From JANOZM01 sp031429355 (GTDB lineage Bacteria; Pseudomonadota; Gammaproteobacteria; Burkholderiales; Burkholderiaceae_E): a DNA stretch of 64,000 nucleotides. The notes under the pieces were generated by a model. The model was not told where the DNA came from. It saw only the letters and a program-made list of their open reading frames with translations, and did no database searches. Positions 19,971 through 27,650 of this stretch are shown in pieces. Each line of letters begins with the position of its first letter. The first letter of the stretch is position 1. The DNA is taken from NCBI GenBank assembly GCA_031429355.1, contig JANOZM010000004.1:620001-684000 (forward strand), in the 5' to 3' direction. The position numbers and the translations under genes are program-made.

Positions 19971-20009
19971 CCTTGCATATTGCCTTGTTGACGAACAAAA
20001 TGCAAGGAT
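19969..20009 (-). promoter_or_regulatory. Start-codon-embedded inverted repeat of the second AAA/DUF4143 gene
   Basis: Perfect 10-bp arms, ATCCTTGCAT (19969-19978) and ATGCAAGGAT (20000-20009), flank a 21-base spacer. Read on the minus strand, the promoter-distal arm ends in the first two bases of the start codon, exactly as at 16205-16245. The spacer sequences differ, so the arms and the geometry are what is conserved. Confidence 0.7.
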
Positions 20010-20039
20010 AAATACTTTTGGGAAATACAGCTAAAAAAA

Positions 20040-20067
20040 TGAGCCGTATTATTAATATTACGACTCA
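20040..20067. promoter_or_regulatory. Third TGAGCCG-type dyad, between prpF and the second ATPase gene
   Basis: TGAGCCGTA (20040-20048) and TACGACTCA (20059-20067) form a 28-bp dyad with one mismatch. The half-sites match those of the two dyads at the fic start. It lies upstream of the second ATPase gene, so that gene would be controlled by both operator types, or this is the original fic operator left behind by an insertion. Confidence 0.55.
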
Positions 20068-20124
20068 AGTCTAACTGGCCTCCAGCCGAGCGGGGTGTTA
20101 TGTAATCCCGCCACCACTCGTTTT

Positions 20125-21315
20125 CTATTGCTGAGGCACCCGAATCCACCCCTCCATCAACACCCGGGCGCTTCGGCTCATACTTGCTTTAGTCACCGAC
20201 CATTGGCCCTGTACTTGGCTAGCTTGTGCGCCAACGCGTAAGGTGCCAGAAGGGTGGCCAAAGCGAACTTCACTGCGCTCGCCACCACCGGCGGCTAAGT
20301 TAACTAAGGTACCCGGTATTGCGGCTGCCGTACCAATGGCAACCGCTGCAGTACCCATCATGGCGTGATGCAGTTTGCCCATCGACAGAGCACGAACCAA
20401 TAGGTCGACATCACTTGCCTTAACTTCTTTGCCACTAGAGGCCGTGTAGCCTTTTGGTGGCGCAACAAATGCCACCTTGGGTGTGTGTTGGCGCGTAGCC
20501 GCTTCGCTGAGGTCTTTTATTAATCCCATACGCAACGAACCATGGGCGCGAATGGTTTCAAACATTGCAAGTGCCTTTGGATCGGCATTGATGGCTTCTT
20601 GCAATTCGGTCCCGTTGTAACCAATGTCTTGCGCATTTAAAAAGATAGTGGGGATACCGGCGTTAATCATGGTGGCTTTAAATGTACCAACACCCGGCAC
20701 TACCAATTCATCTACTAAATTGCCAGTTGGAAACATGGCTCCACCTGCTCCGTCTTCTTCGGCGGCTGGGTCCATAAATTCTAGTTTTACTTCGGCTGCG
20801 GGAAAGGTAACGCCATCGAGCTCGAAGTCGCCAGTTTCTTGCACTACGCCACCACTAATTGGCACATGCGAAATAATTGTTTTACTAATATTGGCTTGCC
20901 AAATTCGCACAACCGCAACGCCATCCTGCGGTACACGCGATGGGTCTACCAAACCGTTACTAATAGCGAACGGGCCCACTGCAGCGGATAAGTTTCCGCA
21001 ATTGCCGCTCCAATCTACAAACGCTTTATCGATGGATACTTGGCCAAATAAATAATCAACATCGTGATCAGGCTTTGTGCTCTTGGACAATATAACTGTT
21101 TTGCTAGTGCTTGAAGTCGCTGCGCCCATGCCGTCAATTTGTTTGCCGTATGGGTCGGGGCTGCCGATAACACGTAGTAACAAGGCATCACGTTGTGGGC
21201 CTGCGCTTTGGCAAGCAATGGGTAAATCTTGCAATCGAAAAAACACGCCCTTACTAGTACCGCCGCGCATATAAGTTGCGGCTACTTTAATTTGTGCTGG
21301 AAATTTCTGTGTCAT
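20125..21315 (-). CDS. prpF: 2-methylaconitate cis-trans isomerase PrpF
   Basis: The protein has 396 residues from the ATG at 21315 (MTQKFPAQIKVAATYMRGGTSKG). The conserved N-terminal MRGGTSKG and the GNCGNLSAAVGPFAI segment identify the PrpF family. PrpF isomerises the 2-methylaconitate made by AcnD so that the methylcitrate cycle can proceed from propionyl-CoA. It follows acnD by 25 bases, the usual order. Its last codons overlap a 30-bp sequence repeated at 18689-18718. An in-frame start further upstream at 21456 exists but would overlap the acnD coding end, so the ATG at 21315 is preferred. Confidence 0.92.
   Translation of the reverse strand: MTQKFPAQIKVAATYMRGGTSKGVFFRLQDLPIACQSAGPQRDALLLRVIGSPDPYGKQIDGMGAATSSTSKTVILSKSTKPDHDVDYLFGQVSIDKAFVDWSGNCGNLSAAVGPFAISNGLVDPSRVPQDGVAVVRIWQANISKTIISHVPISGGVVQETGDFELDGVTFPAAEVKLEFMDPAAEEDGAGGAMFPTGNLVDELVVPGVGTFKATMINAGIPTIFLNAQDIGYNGTELQEAINADPKALAMFETIRAHGSLRMGLIKDLSEAATRQHTPKVAFVAPPKGYTASSGKEVKASDVDLLVRALSMGKLHHAMMGTAAVAIGTAAAIPGTLVNLAAGGGERSEVRFGHPSGTLRVGAQASQVQGQWSVTKASMSRSARVLMEGWIRVPQQ
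20134..20163 (-). repeat. 30-bp direct repeat in the prpF 3' end (copy 2)
   Basis: This is the intact prpF copy of the repeat. Its partner at 18689-18718 is identical over 30 bp and in the same orientation. Together they bracket about 1.4 kb holding the second AAA/DUF4143 gene and its operators. Identity at the 3' end of a host gene is how attachment sites of integrating elements often look, but no integrase lies between the copies. Confidence 0.75.
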
Positions 21316-21340
21316 GGCGCTCTTGATTTTTGCGTTGTTT

Positions 21341-23935
21341 TTATTGGGCGGTTGTTGATTCAAGAAAGTCTTGCGCAAAGCGTTGCAACACACCACCCGC
21401 TTCGTAAATCGACGCTTCTTCGGCTGTGTCCAAACGTGAAGTAACCGGCACTTCAATACGTTCGCCGTTTTTACGATGAATAATTAAAGTCATGGTGTTG
21501 CGTGGCTTGCGATCACCTACGACATCAAATAATTCTGTGCCGTCTAGACCCAAAGTAATGCGATTGAAACCCGCTTTAAACTCTAACGGCAAAACACCCA
21601 TGCCCACCAAGTTGGTTCGATGAATACGCTCGAAGCCTTCGGCCACAATTACTTCAACACCCGCCAATCGCACGCCTTTTGCGGCCCAGTCGCGCGACGA
21701 ACCCTGGCCGTAGTCGGCACCCGCAATAATAATCAAGGGCTGCTTGCGTTCCATATAAGTTTCGATGGCTTCCCACATGCGGGTTACTTTGCCTTCGGGC
21801 TCGATGCGTGCTAACGAGCCGGGTTTTACTTTGCCATCAACCAACACCATTTCGTTTTTTAACGTAGGGTTAGCAAAGGTTGCTCGTTGCGCTGTCAGGT
21901 GATCGCCACGGTGTGTTGCGTACGAATTAAAATCTTCTTCTGGCAAGCCCATTTTTGCAAGATATTCACCGGCTGCGCTGTTTAACATAATGGCGTTAGA
22001 AGGCGATAAATGATCCGTCGTTATGTTGTCGCCTAGCAATGCCAAGGGTCGCAAGCCTTTAAGGGTGCGCTCGCCCGCTAATGCACCTTCCCAATACGGT
22101 GGGCGGCGAATGTAGGTGCTTTGCGCGCGCCAATCGTATAGAGCGGTAACGCTTTGCGTGTTCACTACGCGCTCGTCAAACATAGGGATATAAACAGCAC
22201 GAAATTGCTGCGGCTTTACGCTAGTGCTCACAATGGCGTCAATTTCTTCGTCACTGGGCCACAAGTCTTTTAGCAAAATCGGTTTGCCATCAGCGGTAGT
22301 GCCAAACGAATCTTTTTCAATATCAAAACGCACAGTGCCTGCTAACGCATAGGCCACAACTAAAGGCGGTGAGGCTAAAAAGGCTTGTTTAGCATAGGGG
22401 TGAATACGACCGTCAAAATTGCGGTTGCCCGACAAGACGGCGGTGGCATACAAATCGCGCTCGGTAATTTCTTTTTGTATCGCCGGTTCTAGTGCGCCCG
22501 ACATGCCGTTGCAAGTAGTGCAAGCAAAGGCAACAATACCAAAACCCAAGTTTTCGAGCTCGGTCAATAGGCCTGCTTCTTCTAGGTAAAGCGCTACCGT
22601 TTTAGAGCCAGGTGCTAATGAACTTTTTACCCAAGGCTGACGCTTTAAACCTAAACGATTGGCGTTGCGCGCAATTAAACCAGCCGCGATCACATTACGT
22701 GGGTTGCTAGTGTTGGTGCAACTGGTAATGGCTGCAATAATCACGGCGCCGTCGGGCATTTGGCCGGGGGTATTTTTCCACGGTGCCGCAATGCCTTTTG
22801 CAGCTAAATCGGAGGTTGCAACGCGTGCGTGGGGGTTCGATGGCCCAGCCATGTTGCGCACTACCGAGCTTAAATCGAAACGTAAAACACGCTCGTAAAC
22901 GGCGGTTTTTAAACTGTCTGCCCAAAGTCCAACATGCTTTGCGTAGGTTTCTACAAGCTTTACTTGTTCGTCCGCACGGCCGGTTAATTTTAAATAAGTA
23001 ATAGTCTGCGAATCAATAAAAAACATCGCAGCGGTTGCGCCGTATTCTGGGGCCATATTGGATATGGTGGCGCGATCACCAAGGGTTAATGCCGATGCGC
23101 CTTCGCCATAAAACTCTAAGTAAGCACCGACCACTTTAGATTGCCGCAAAAATTCAGTCATTGCCAACACGACGTCGGTTGCGGTAATGCCCGGTTGTGG
23201 CTTACCACTTAACTCGACGCCAACGATATCGGGCAAGCGCATCCACGAGGCACGACCAAGCATTACGTTTTCGGCTTCTAAGCCACCGACACCGACCGCA
23301 ATAACGCCAAGCGCATCCACATGCGGTGTATGACTATCAGTACCCACCAAAGTGTCTGGAAACGCTACGCCGTTTTGTGATTGAATAACCGGCGACATGC
23401 GCTCCAAATTAATTTGATGCATGATGCCGTTGCCTGCTGGGATGACATCAACATTTTTAAACGCGCGACTGGTCCAGTCGATAAAATGAAAACGATCTTC
23501 GTTACGTCGGTCTTCAATCGCACGGTTTTTCTCAAAGGCTTGCGGATCGTAACCACCGCATTCGACCGATAGCGAATGATCAACAATTAATTGCACTGGC
23601 ACTACGGGGTTTACTTGCGCTGGGTCGCCTCCTTGATCGGCAATAGCATCGCGCAATCCCGCTAAATCGACCAAAGCTGTTTGGCCTAAAATATCGTGGC
23701 ACACCACCCGCGCTGGAAACCACGGAAAGTCGAGTTCACGTCTACGTTCGATTAGCTGAACAAGATAGTCGTTAAGCATGGCCGGATCGCACCGCCGTAC
23801 TAGGTTTTCAGCATGCACCCGCGCGGTGTACGACAGCTCGGCCCATGCTCCCAGCTTAATGCTGTCTACAGCTTCGCGTGCGTCAAAGAATTCCAGTGAG
23901 GTGCCGGGAAGCGGTTTGCGGTAAAGAGTGTTCAT
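21341..23935 (-). CDS. acnD: Fe/S-dependent 2-methylcitrate dehydratase AcnD
   Basis: The protein has 864 residues from the ATG at 23935 (MNTLYRKPLPG), the usual AcnD length. Aconitase-family hallmarks are visible: VGTDSHTPHVDALGV, the cluster-ligand segments SCTNTSNPRN and ACTTCNGMSG, and the C-terminal swivel-domain loop GADYGQGSSRDWAAKGV. AcnD dehydrates 2-methylcitrate to the trans form of 2-methylaconitate, which PrpF then isomerises. It lies between marR and prpF on the same strand. No prpB or prpC is in the window, so the rest of the cycle must be encoded elsewhere. Confidence 0.93.
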   Translation of the reverse strand: MNTLYRKPLPGTSLEFFDAREAVDSIKLGAWAELSYTARVHAENLVRRCDPAMLNDYLVQLIERRRELDFPWFPARVVCHDILGQTALVDLAGLRDAIADQGGDPAQVNPVVPVQLIVDHSLSVECGGYDPQAFEKNRAIEDRRNEDRFHFIDWTSRAFKNVDVIPAGNGIMHQINLERMSPVIQSQNGVAFPDTLVGTDSHTPHVDALGVIAVGVGGLEAENVMLGRASWMRLPDIVGVELSGKPQPGITATDVVLAMTEFLRQSKVVGAYLEFYGEGASALTLGDRATISNMAPEYGATAAMFFIDSQTITYLKLTGRADEQVKLVETYAKHVGLWADSLKTAVYERVLRFDLSSVVRNMAGPSNPHARVATSDLAAKGIAAPWKNTPGQMPDGAVIIAAITSCTNTSNPRNVIAAGLIARNANRLGLKRQPWVKSSLAPGSKTVALYLEEAGLLTELENLGFGIVAFACTTCNGMSGALEPAIQKEITERDLYATAVLSGNRNFDGRIHPYAKQAFLASPPLVVAYALAGTVRFDIEKDSFGTTADGKPILLKDLWPSDEEIDAIVSTSVKPQQFRAVYIPMFDERVVNTQSVTALYDWRAQSTYIRRPPYWEGALAGERTLKGLRPLALLGDNITTDHLSPSNAIMLNSAAGEYLAKMGLPEEDFNSYATHRGDHLTAQRATFANPTLKNEMVLVDGKVKPGSLARIEPEGKVTRMWEAIETYMERKQPLIIIAGADYGQGSSRDWAAKGVRLAGVEVIVAEGFERIHRTNLVGMGVLPLEFKAGFNRITLGLDGTELFDVVGDRKPRNTMTLIIHRKNGERIEVPVTSRLDTAEEASIYEAGGVLQRFAQDFLESTTAQ

Positions 23936-24013
23936 TTTTTGGGAACTTAAGTGCGTGTATTCAGAGCCGCATTGTAACTTGTGACTCTGAAGGCGTCGCA
24001 AATGAGGGGATAT

Positions 24014-24490
24014 CTAACCCAAATTGGCCAGCACCTTCGCCATTGCATTGCGCAGCACTTTTCGGTCTGTAGAACTAACACCTTTAAATGCCGCTGTATT
24101 AATTTCTTCGGCGACTGGCACCAAACTTGTTTTTAATTTCTTACCCTGTGCTGTTAAGAAGACATAAATATTTTTTTTATTATCAGGCCTTTTTTGCATC
24201 TTGATGTAGCCCAACGTTTCCATTGCACGTAAAGCCATTAATGTAGTTGGTTCTGAAGTGCTAGCGGCCACACTTAAATCGCGTTTTGTTAAACCATCTT
24301 GCTCCCACAATACGCGCAAGTAAACCCAGTGGCCCAACAAGACATTGTGCTGTGCCAGTCGGGTTTGCAATTGGCGGTTTAGTGCGCGGCTCGCATCTTT
24401 GATCATGTGGGCCATGCGATCGTTAGGTAACACTTGCTGCCAAACACGAAGTTCAGCAATGCTTGAATCCACTTCGTTTTGCTTAGACAA
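24014..24490 (-). CDS. MarR-family transcriptional regulator
   Basis: The protein has 158 residues with a winged-helix core (LTKRDLSVAASTSEPTTLMALRAMETLGYIKMQKRPDNKKN), including recognition helix and wing. It lies 78 bases before acnD on the same strand and probably controls itself and acnD-prpF. This is unusual, since prp loci are more often controlled by PrpR or GntR-type regulators. An inverted repeat of TTGACCAA type lies about 140 bases upstream of the start. Confidence 0.85.
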   Translation of the reverse strand: MSKQNEVDSSIAELRVWQQVLPNDRMAHMIKDASRALNRQLQTRLAQHNVLLGHWVYLRVLWEQDGLTKRDLSVAASTSEPTTLMALRAMETLGYIKMQKRPDNKKNIYVFLTAQGKKLKTSLVPVAEEINTAAFKGVSSTDRKVLRNAMAKVLANLG

Positions 24491-24625
24491 AAGACGCTCT
24501 CGAAAGTTTTAAGAATTTGTACTAGATGCGATTCCAACATAGACAGTCGAACTCGTAAAGCACTCGTTACACGAAGTGTTTGTAGAAATATTGCAATTCA
24601 ATTCGAAGTGATTGTTTGACGAACC

Positions 24626-24663
24626 TTTGACCAATCTGTTGCTTGGTCAAACGATTGGTCAAA
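24626..24663 (-). promoter_or_regulatory. Probable MarR operator upstream of marR-acnD-prpF
   Basis: Perfect 11-bp arms TTTGACCAATC (24626-24636) and GATTGGTCAAA (24653-24663) enclose a third half-site TTGGTCAAA (24643-24651). A weaker TTGACT...AGTCAA dyad follows at about 24670-24689. The position, upstream of marR in the gap after the TSUP permease gene, fits autoregulation by the MarR protein. Confidence 0.6.
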
Positions 24664-24691
24664 GCAAAATTTGACTTACTTTTAGTCAACG

Positions 24692-25462
24692 CTATAAGAC
24701 AGTTTTGTAGATGAGTCCTAGCGCCACAACGCACAAAAATCCAAGCATGATCTTGCGAAAAACCTGATCGCTTAACTTGCCGCGTAAGCGTTGCCCAGCC
24801 AATAGGCCAACACTCATGGGTAGCAATGCAGCAAAAGAAGTTGCAAACTGACTTTGATCAATTTGATCCATCGCGATCATCGAGCCATAAATGCTTACTG
24901 CACCGGCAAAATAAATGGCACTAACCGTACCTACAAAAATCTCACGCGGTAGTTTTAGCGCCATTAGGTAACTAATAATTAATGGCCCGCTAAGCGTAGA
25001 TACGCCGCCCATAATCCCCGAGACTAAACCGACGCCTGCGCTCCAAATGGGTTCGCGTTTTAGCTCGCCTTTTGGTTGCCAATTGAAGCTAAGTAACGCT
25101 ACGGCAACTAGAACAACACAGGCCACAATAATTCGTAATGTATCTTCGGGTAAATTTAAAGTGGCCCGGACGGTCAGCAAAGTTGTAACGACCAAACCAA
25201 TGACCAAAGGCATAAAGCGCTTGATCCCTTCGCGCGAAATACCGCTTTGTAAAAGCTGCCATAAATTGGACACCAGCACCGGTAAAACCAAAATTGCGAT
25301 GGCCCTAGCTGGCGGCATCGAATAACTTAAGATTGGGATCACAAACATGGGTAAACCCACACCCAAAGTGCCTTTTACAACGCCGCCAAGCACAAATGCC
25401 GCAGCAATAAAGGCTAAAGCAGACAACGGTAAGGCAAGTGCGCTGGATAAAAAGTCGAACAT
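24692..25462 (-). CDS. TauE/SafE-family (TSUP) membrane transporter
   Basis: The protein has 256 residues with about eight hydrophobic segments. Typical TSUP features are the N-terminal FVLGGVVKGTLGVGLPM motif and its second-half counterpart GLVSGIMGGVSTLSGPL. Members export or import sulfite, sulfoacetate or other organic anions in the inner membrane; the substrate here is unknown. It is on the same strand as marR but separated from it by the operator region, so it is probably a separate unit. Confidence 0.85.
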   Translation of the reverse strand: MFDFLSSALALPLSALAFIAAAFVLGGVVKGTLGVGLPMFVIPILSYSMPPARAIAILVLPVLVSNLWQLLQSGISREGIKRFMPLVIGLVVTTLLTVRATLNLPEDTLRIIVACVVLVAVALLSFNWQPKGELKREPIWSAGVGLVSGIMGGVSTLSGPLIISYLMALKLPREIFVGTVSAIYFAGAVSIYGSMIAMDQIDQSQFATSFAALLPMSVGLLAGQRLRGKLSDQVFRKIMLGFLCVVALGLIYKTVL

Positions 25463-25533
25463 GAATTTCTGTTAAAACAACCGTTGATGAGTCACTACTT
25501 GACAATCTACCGAGCATTGTCCACTATTTAGGG

Positions 25534-25692
25534 ATGCACAGAACGCCCAACCCCATCGACCCACGCAAAAAGCGTGAAGCTGCTCGCGAATCAAAACGCC
25601 AAGCAGACAAGGTTGCGCGTATGGTCAAGCTCAACAACGCAATGTTGTTGATCGGCTCGCTGCTACTACTAGCCCTAATTCTACTGCGCTAA
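25534..25692 (+). CDS. Leu-rich short ORF before leuA: small membrane protein or leader peptide
   Basis: The ORF has 52 codons from ATG 25534 to TAA 25692. The N-terminal 33 residues are basic and hydrophilic (DPRKKREAARESKRQADK). The C-terminal 18 form one hydrophobic helix ending LLIGSLLLLALILLR. Nine of the last 16 codons are Leu, including three CTA codons in a row and five CTA in all. The stop is 86 bases before leuA. Two readings are possible: a single-pass membrane protein, or a leader peptide for leucine attenuation. In the second case translation could also start at internal ATG 25621, giving a 23-residue peptide. Confidence 0.55.
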   Translation: MHRTPNPIDPRKKREAARESKRQADKVARMVKLNNAMLLIGSLLLLALILLR

Positions 25693-25767
25693 CCGCGCAG
25701 ACATCCCCACACCCACAATTCGAGCTCGCCTACAGTCTGTAAATGACTAGGGCGAAAAACTTTTTTT
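25684..25767 (+). promoter_or_regulatory. Possible leucine-attenuation hairpins upstream of leuA
   Basis: A stem CTGCGC/GCGCAG (25684-25689 with 25695-25700) overlaps the last Leu and Arg codons and stop of the short ORF. A second, interrupted stem pairs CGCCT (25727-25731) plus AGTC with GACT plus GGGCG (25750-25754). A run of seven T follows at 25761-25767 after six intervening bases, directly before the leuA ribosome binding site. The T-run is not adjacent to the stem, so this is a weak terminator candidate. Confidence 0.35.
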
Positions 25768-25778
25768 AGGATATCGAC

Positions 25779-27512
25779 ATGAGCATGATCAACCCGGCCA
25801 GTAAATACAAACCCTACGGTACCGTCAATTTGCCAGATCGTACTTGGCCCAATCAGGTCATTACCAAGGCACCCATGTGGTGTAGCGTTGATTTACGCGA
25901 CGGCAATCAAGCGCTAATCGAACCAATGGATGCCGAGCGCAAGTTGCGGATGTTTCGGCACTTAGTAAAGTTAGGCTACAAAGAAATTGAAGTGGGGTTT
26001 CCCGCCGCCTCGCAAACCGATTTCGATTTTGTGCGTTTGTTAATCGATCAAAAATTAATTCCCAAAGACGTTACTGTGCAAGTGTTAACCCAATCGCGCG
26101 AAGAATTAATCGCACGTACTGTTGAATCGTTGGCTGGTGTTCATCGCGCTGTCGTGCATGTATACAACTCGACATCGACAGCGCAACGTCGCGTGGTGTT
26201 TAACTTAGATAAAGCCGGTGTAAAAGCGATTGCTGTCCAGGGTGCTACTTGGGTCAAACAATACACCGAAGCAATGTCGTCAAAGTATCCAGCCACTGAA
26301 TGGGTGTACGAGTATTCGCCCGAGAGTTTTACTGGTACGGAATTAGATTACGCTAAAGAAGTGTGTGATGCAGTTGGCGATGTTTGGCAGCCCACTGCCA
26401 CTAGCAAAATGATTGTTAACTTGCCCGCAACCGTAGAGCACAGCACGCCCAATGTTTACGCCGACATGATCGAGTGGATGCACCGGCATTTAAAGTATCG
26501 CTCGGCTACCGTGTTATCAGTGCACCCACATAATGATCGAGGTTGTGGCGTCGCCGCTGCCGAGTTAGCTGTAATGGCTGGCGCTGATCGTGTTGAAGGT
26601 TGTTTATTTGGTAACGGCGAGCGTACGGGCAATGTGTGTTTAGTAACTTTGGCTATGAATTTGTTTACCCAAGGTGTAGACCCCGAAGTTGATTTTAGTG
26701 ACATCAACGAATCGATTCGCGTGGCCGAGCATTGCAACCAATTGCCCGTTCACCCACGTCACCCTTACGGTGGTGAATTAGTTTTTACCGCGTTCTCTGG
26801 CTCGCATCAAGATGCGATTAAAAAAGGTTTGGCGGCGCGCAAAGATGGCGAGTTTTGGGATGTACCTTACTTGCCAATCGACCCGTCAGATTTAGGACGC
26901 ACTTACGACGCAGTCATTCGCGTTAACAGCCAATCGGGCAAGGGCGGCATTGCGTATTTATTAGAGCGCGATTACGGCATTCAAATGCCCCGTCTGTTGC
27001 AAGTTGAATTTAGCAAAGAAGTGCAAAAAGTAACCGACACATCAGGCAAGGAATTAAATTCTGCGCAAATTAAAGATGTGTTTGACGCCACCTACTTAAA
27101 CAACACATCGCCCTTGTCCTATGTGGATCACGGCTTAACCCATCAACGCGGCCACCATGAAGTACAAAAGATCGAAGCAGGATTGCTTCTAGATGGACAC
27201 GCGGTAACGTTAGTAAGCGAAGGCAACGGCCCGTTAGACGCATTAATGCACGGCTTGCAACGCGACTTTGGTATTGAAGCCAACGTGATGAGTTACAACG
27301 AACACGCGCTATCAGTCGGTGAAGACAGCAGCGCCATTACCTACGTGCAAATGCGTTTTGGTTGGGACCAAAGTACCTTTGGTGTGGGCATTGATGACAA
27401 TATTGTTACTGCCGCTTTAAAGGCGATTATTGCCGGTTTAAATCGCGGGATTGAGTTGGGGTATTTGCAAAAGCCGGTCGTTGGTGGGGGAGCGAAAGTT
27501 GTTAACGGTTAG
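25779..27512 (+). CDS. leuA: 2-isopropylmalate synthase
   Basis: The protein has 577 residues, matching the long LeuA type (the tetrameric/IPMS2 branch). The catalytic HMGL-like barrel has DLRDGNQA (residues 38-45) and the metal-binding HPHNDRG (residues 249-255), and the C-terminal LeuA allosteric domain begins near residue 420. It condenses acetyl-CoA with 2-oxoisovalerate, the first step of leucine synthesis, and is normally inhibited by leucine. A ribosome binding site (TTAGGA) lies 7 bases before the ATG. The 3' end plus 54 bases of downstream DNA is duplicated at 42541-42912. Confidence 0.95.
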   Translation: MSMINPASKYKPYGTVNLPDRTWPNQVITKAPMWCSVDLRDGNQALIEPMDAERKLRMFRHLVKLGYKEIEVGFPAASQTDFDFVRLLIDQKLIPKDVTVQVLTQSREELIARTVESLAGVHRAVVHVYNSTSTAQRRVVFNLDKAGVKAIAVQGATWVKQYTEAMSSKYPATEWVYEYSPESFTGTELDYAKEVCDAVGDVWQPTATSKMIVNLPATVEHSTPNVYADMIEWMHRHLKYRSATVLSVHPHNDRGCGVAAAELAVMAGADRVEGCLFGNGERTGNVCLVTLAMNLFTQGVDPEVDFSDINESIRVAEHCNQLPVHPRHPYGGELVFTAFSGSHQDAIKKGLAARKDGEFWDVPYLPIDPSDLGRTYDAVIRVNSQSGKGGIAYLLERDYGIQMPRLLQVEFSKEVQKVTDTSGKELNSAQIKDVFDATYLNNTSPLSYVDHGLTHQRGHHEVQKIEAGLLLDGHAVTLVSEGNGPLDALMHGLQRDFGIEANVMSYNEHALSVGEDSSAITYVQMRFGWDQSTFGVGIDDNIVTAALKAIIAGLNRGIELGYLQKPVVGGGAKVVNG

Positions 27513-27566
27513 TGCTTCGGATGCAGGTTGAGAATGATCTTGAGATGCATCTTAATCAGTTGCGCG
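27194..27566 (+). repeat. Source copy of the duplicated leuA 3' end
   Basis: This 373-bp stretch covers the last 106 codons of leuA and 54 bp beyond the stop. It recurs as a 372-bp copy at 42541-42912 with few substitutions and one base lost. The non-coding tail is nearly identical between the copies and contains a GATGCA/TGCATC dyad (27520-27525, 27546-27551). Conservation beyond the stop shows that DNA was copied as a block. Confidence 0.9.
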
Positions 27567-27650
27567 ATAATTGTGACTTCAATGGCAAAGGAATGCGTGC
27601 GGTTTCGATGATGCGCAATTGTTTCGCGGTCGATCAAAGAAAGGGCATGG

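Noticed and set aside
27518..27554. Dyad after leuA considered as a terminator
   Set aside because: The arms are only 6 bp with a 20-base loop and there is no T-run.
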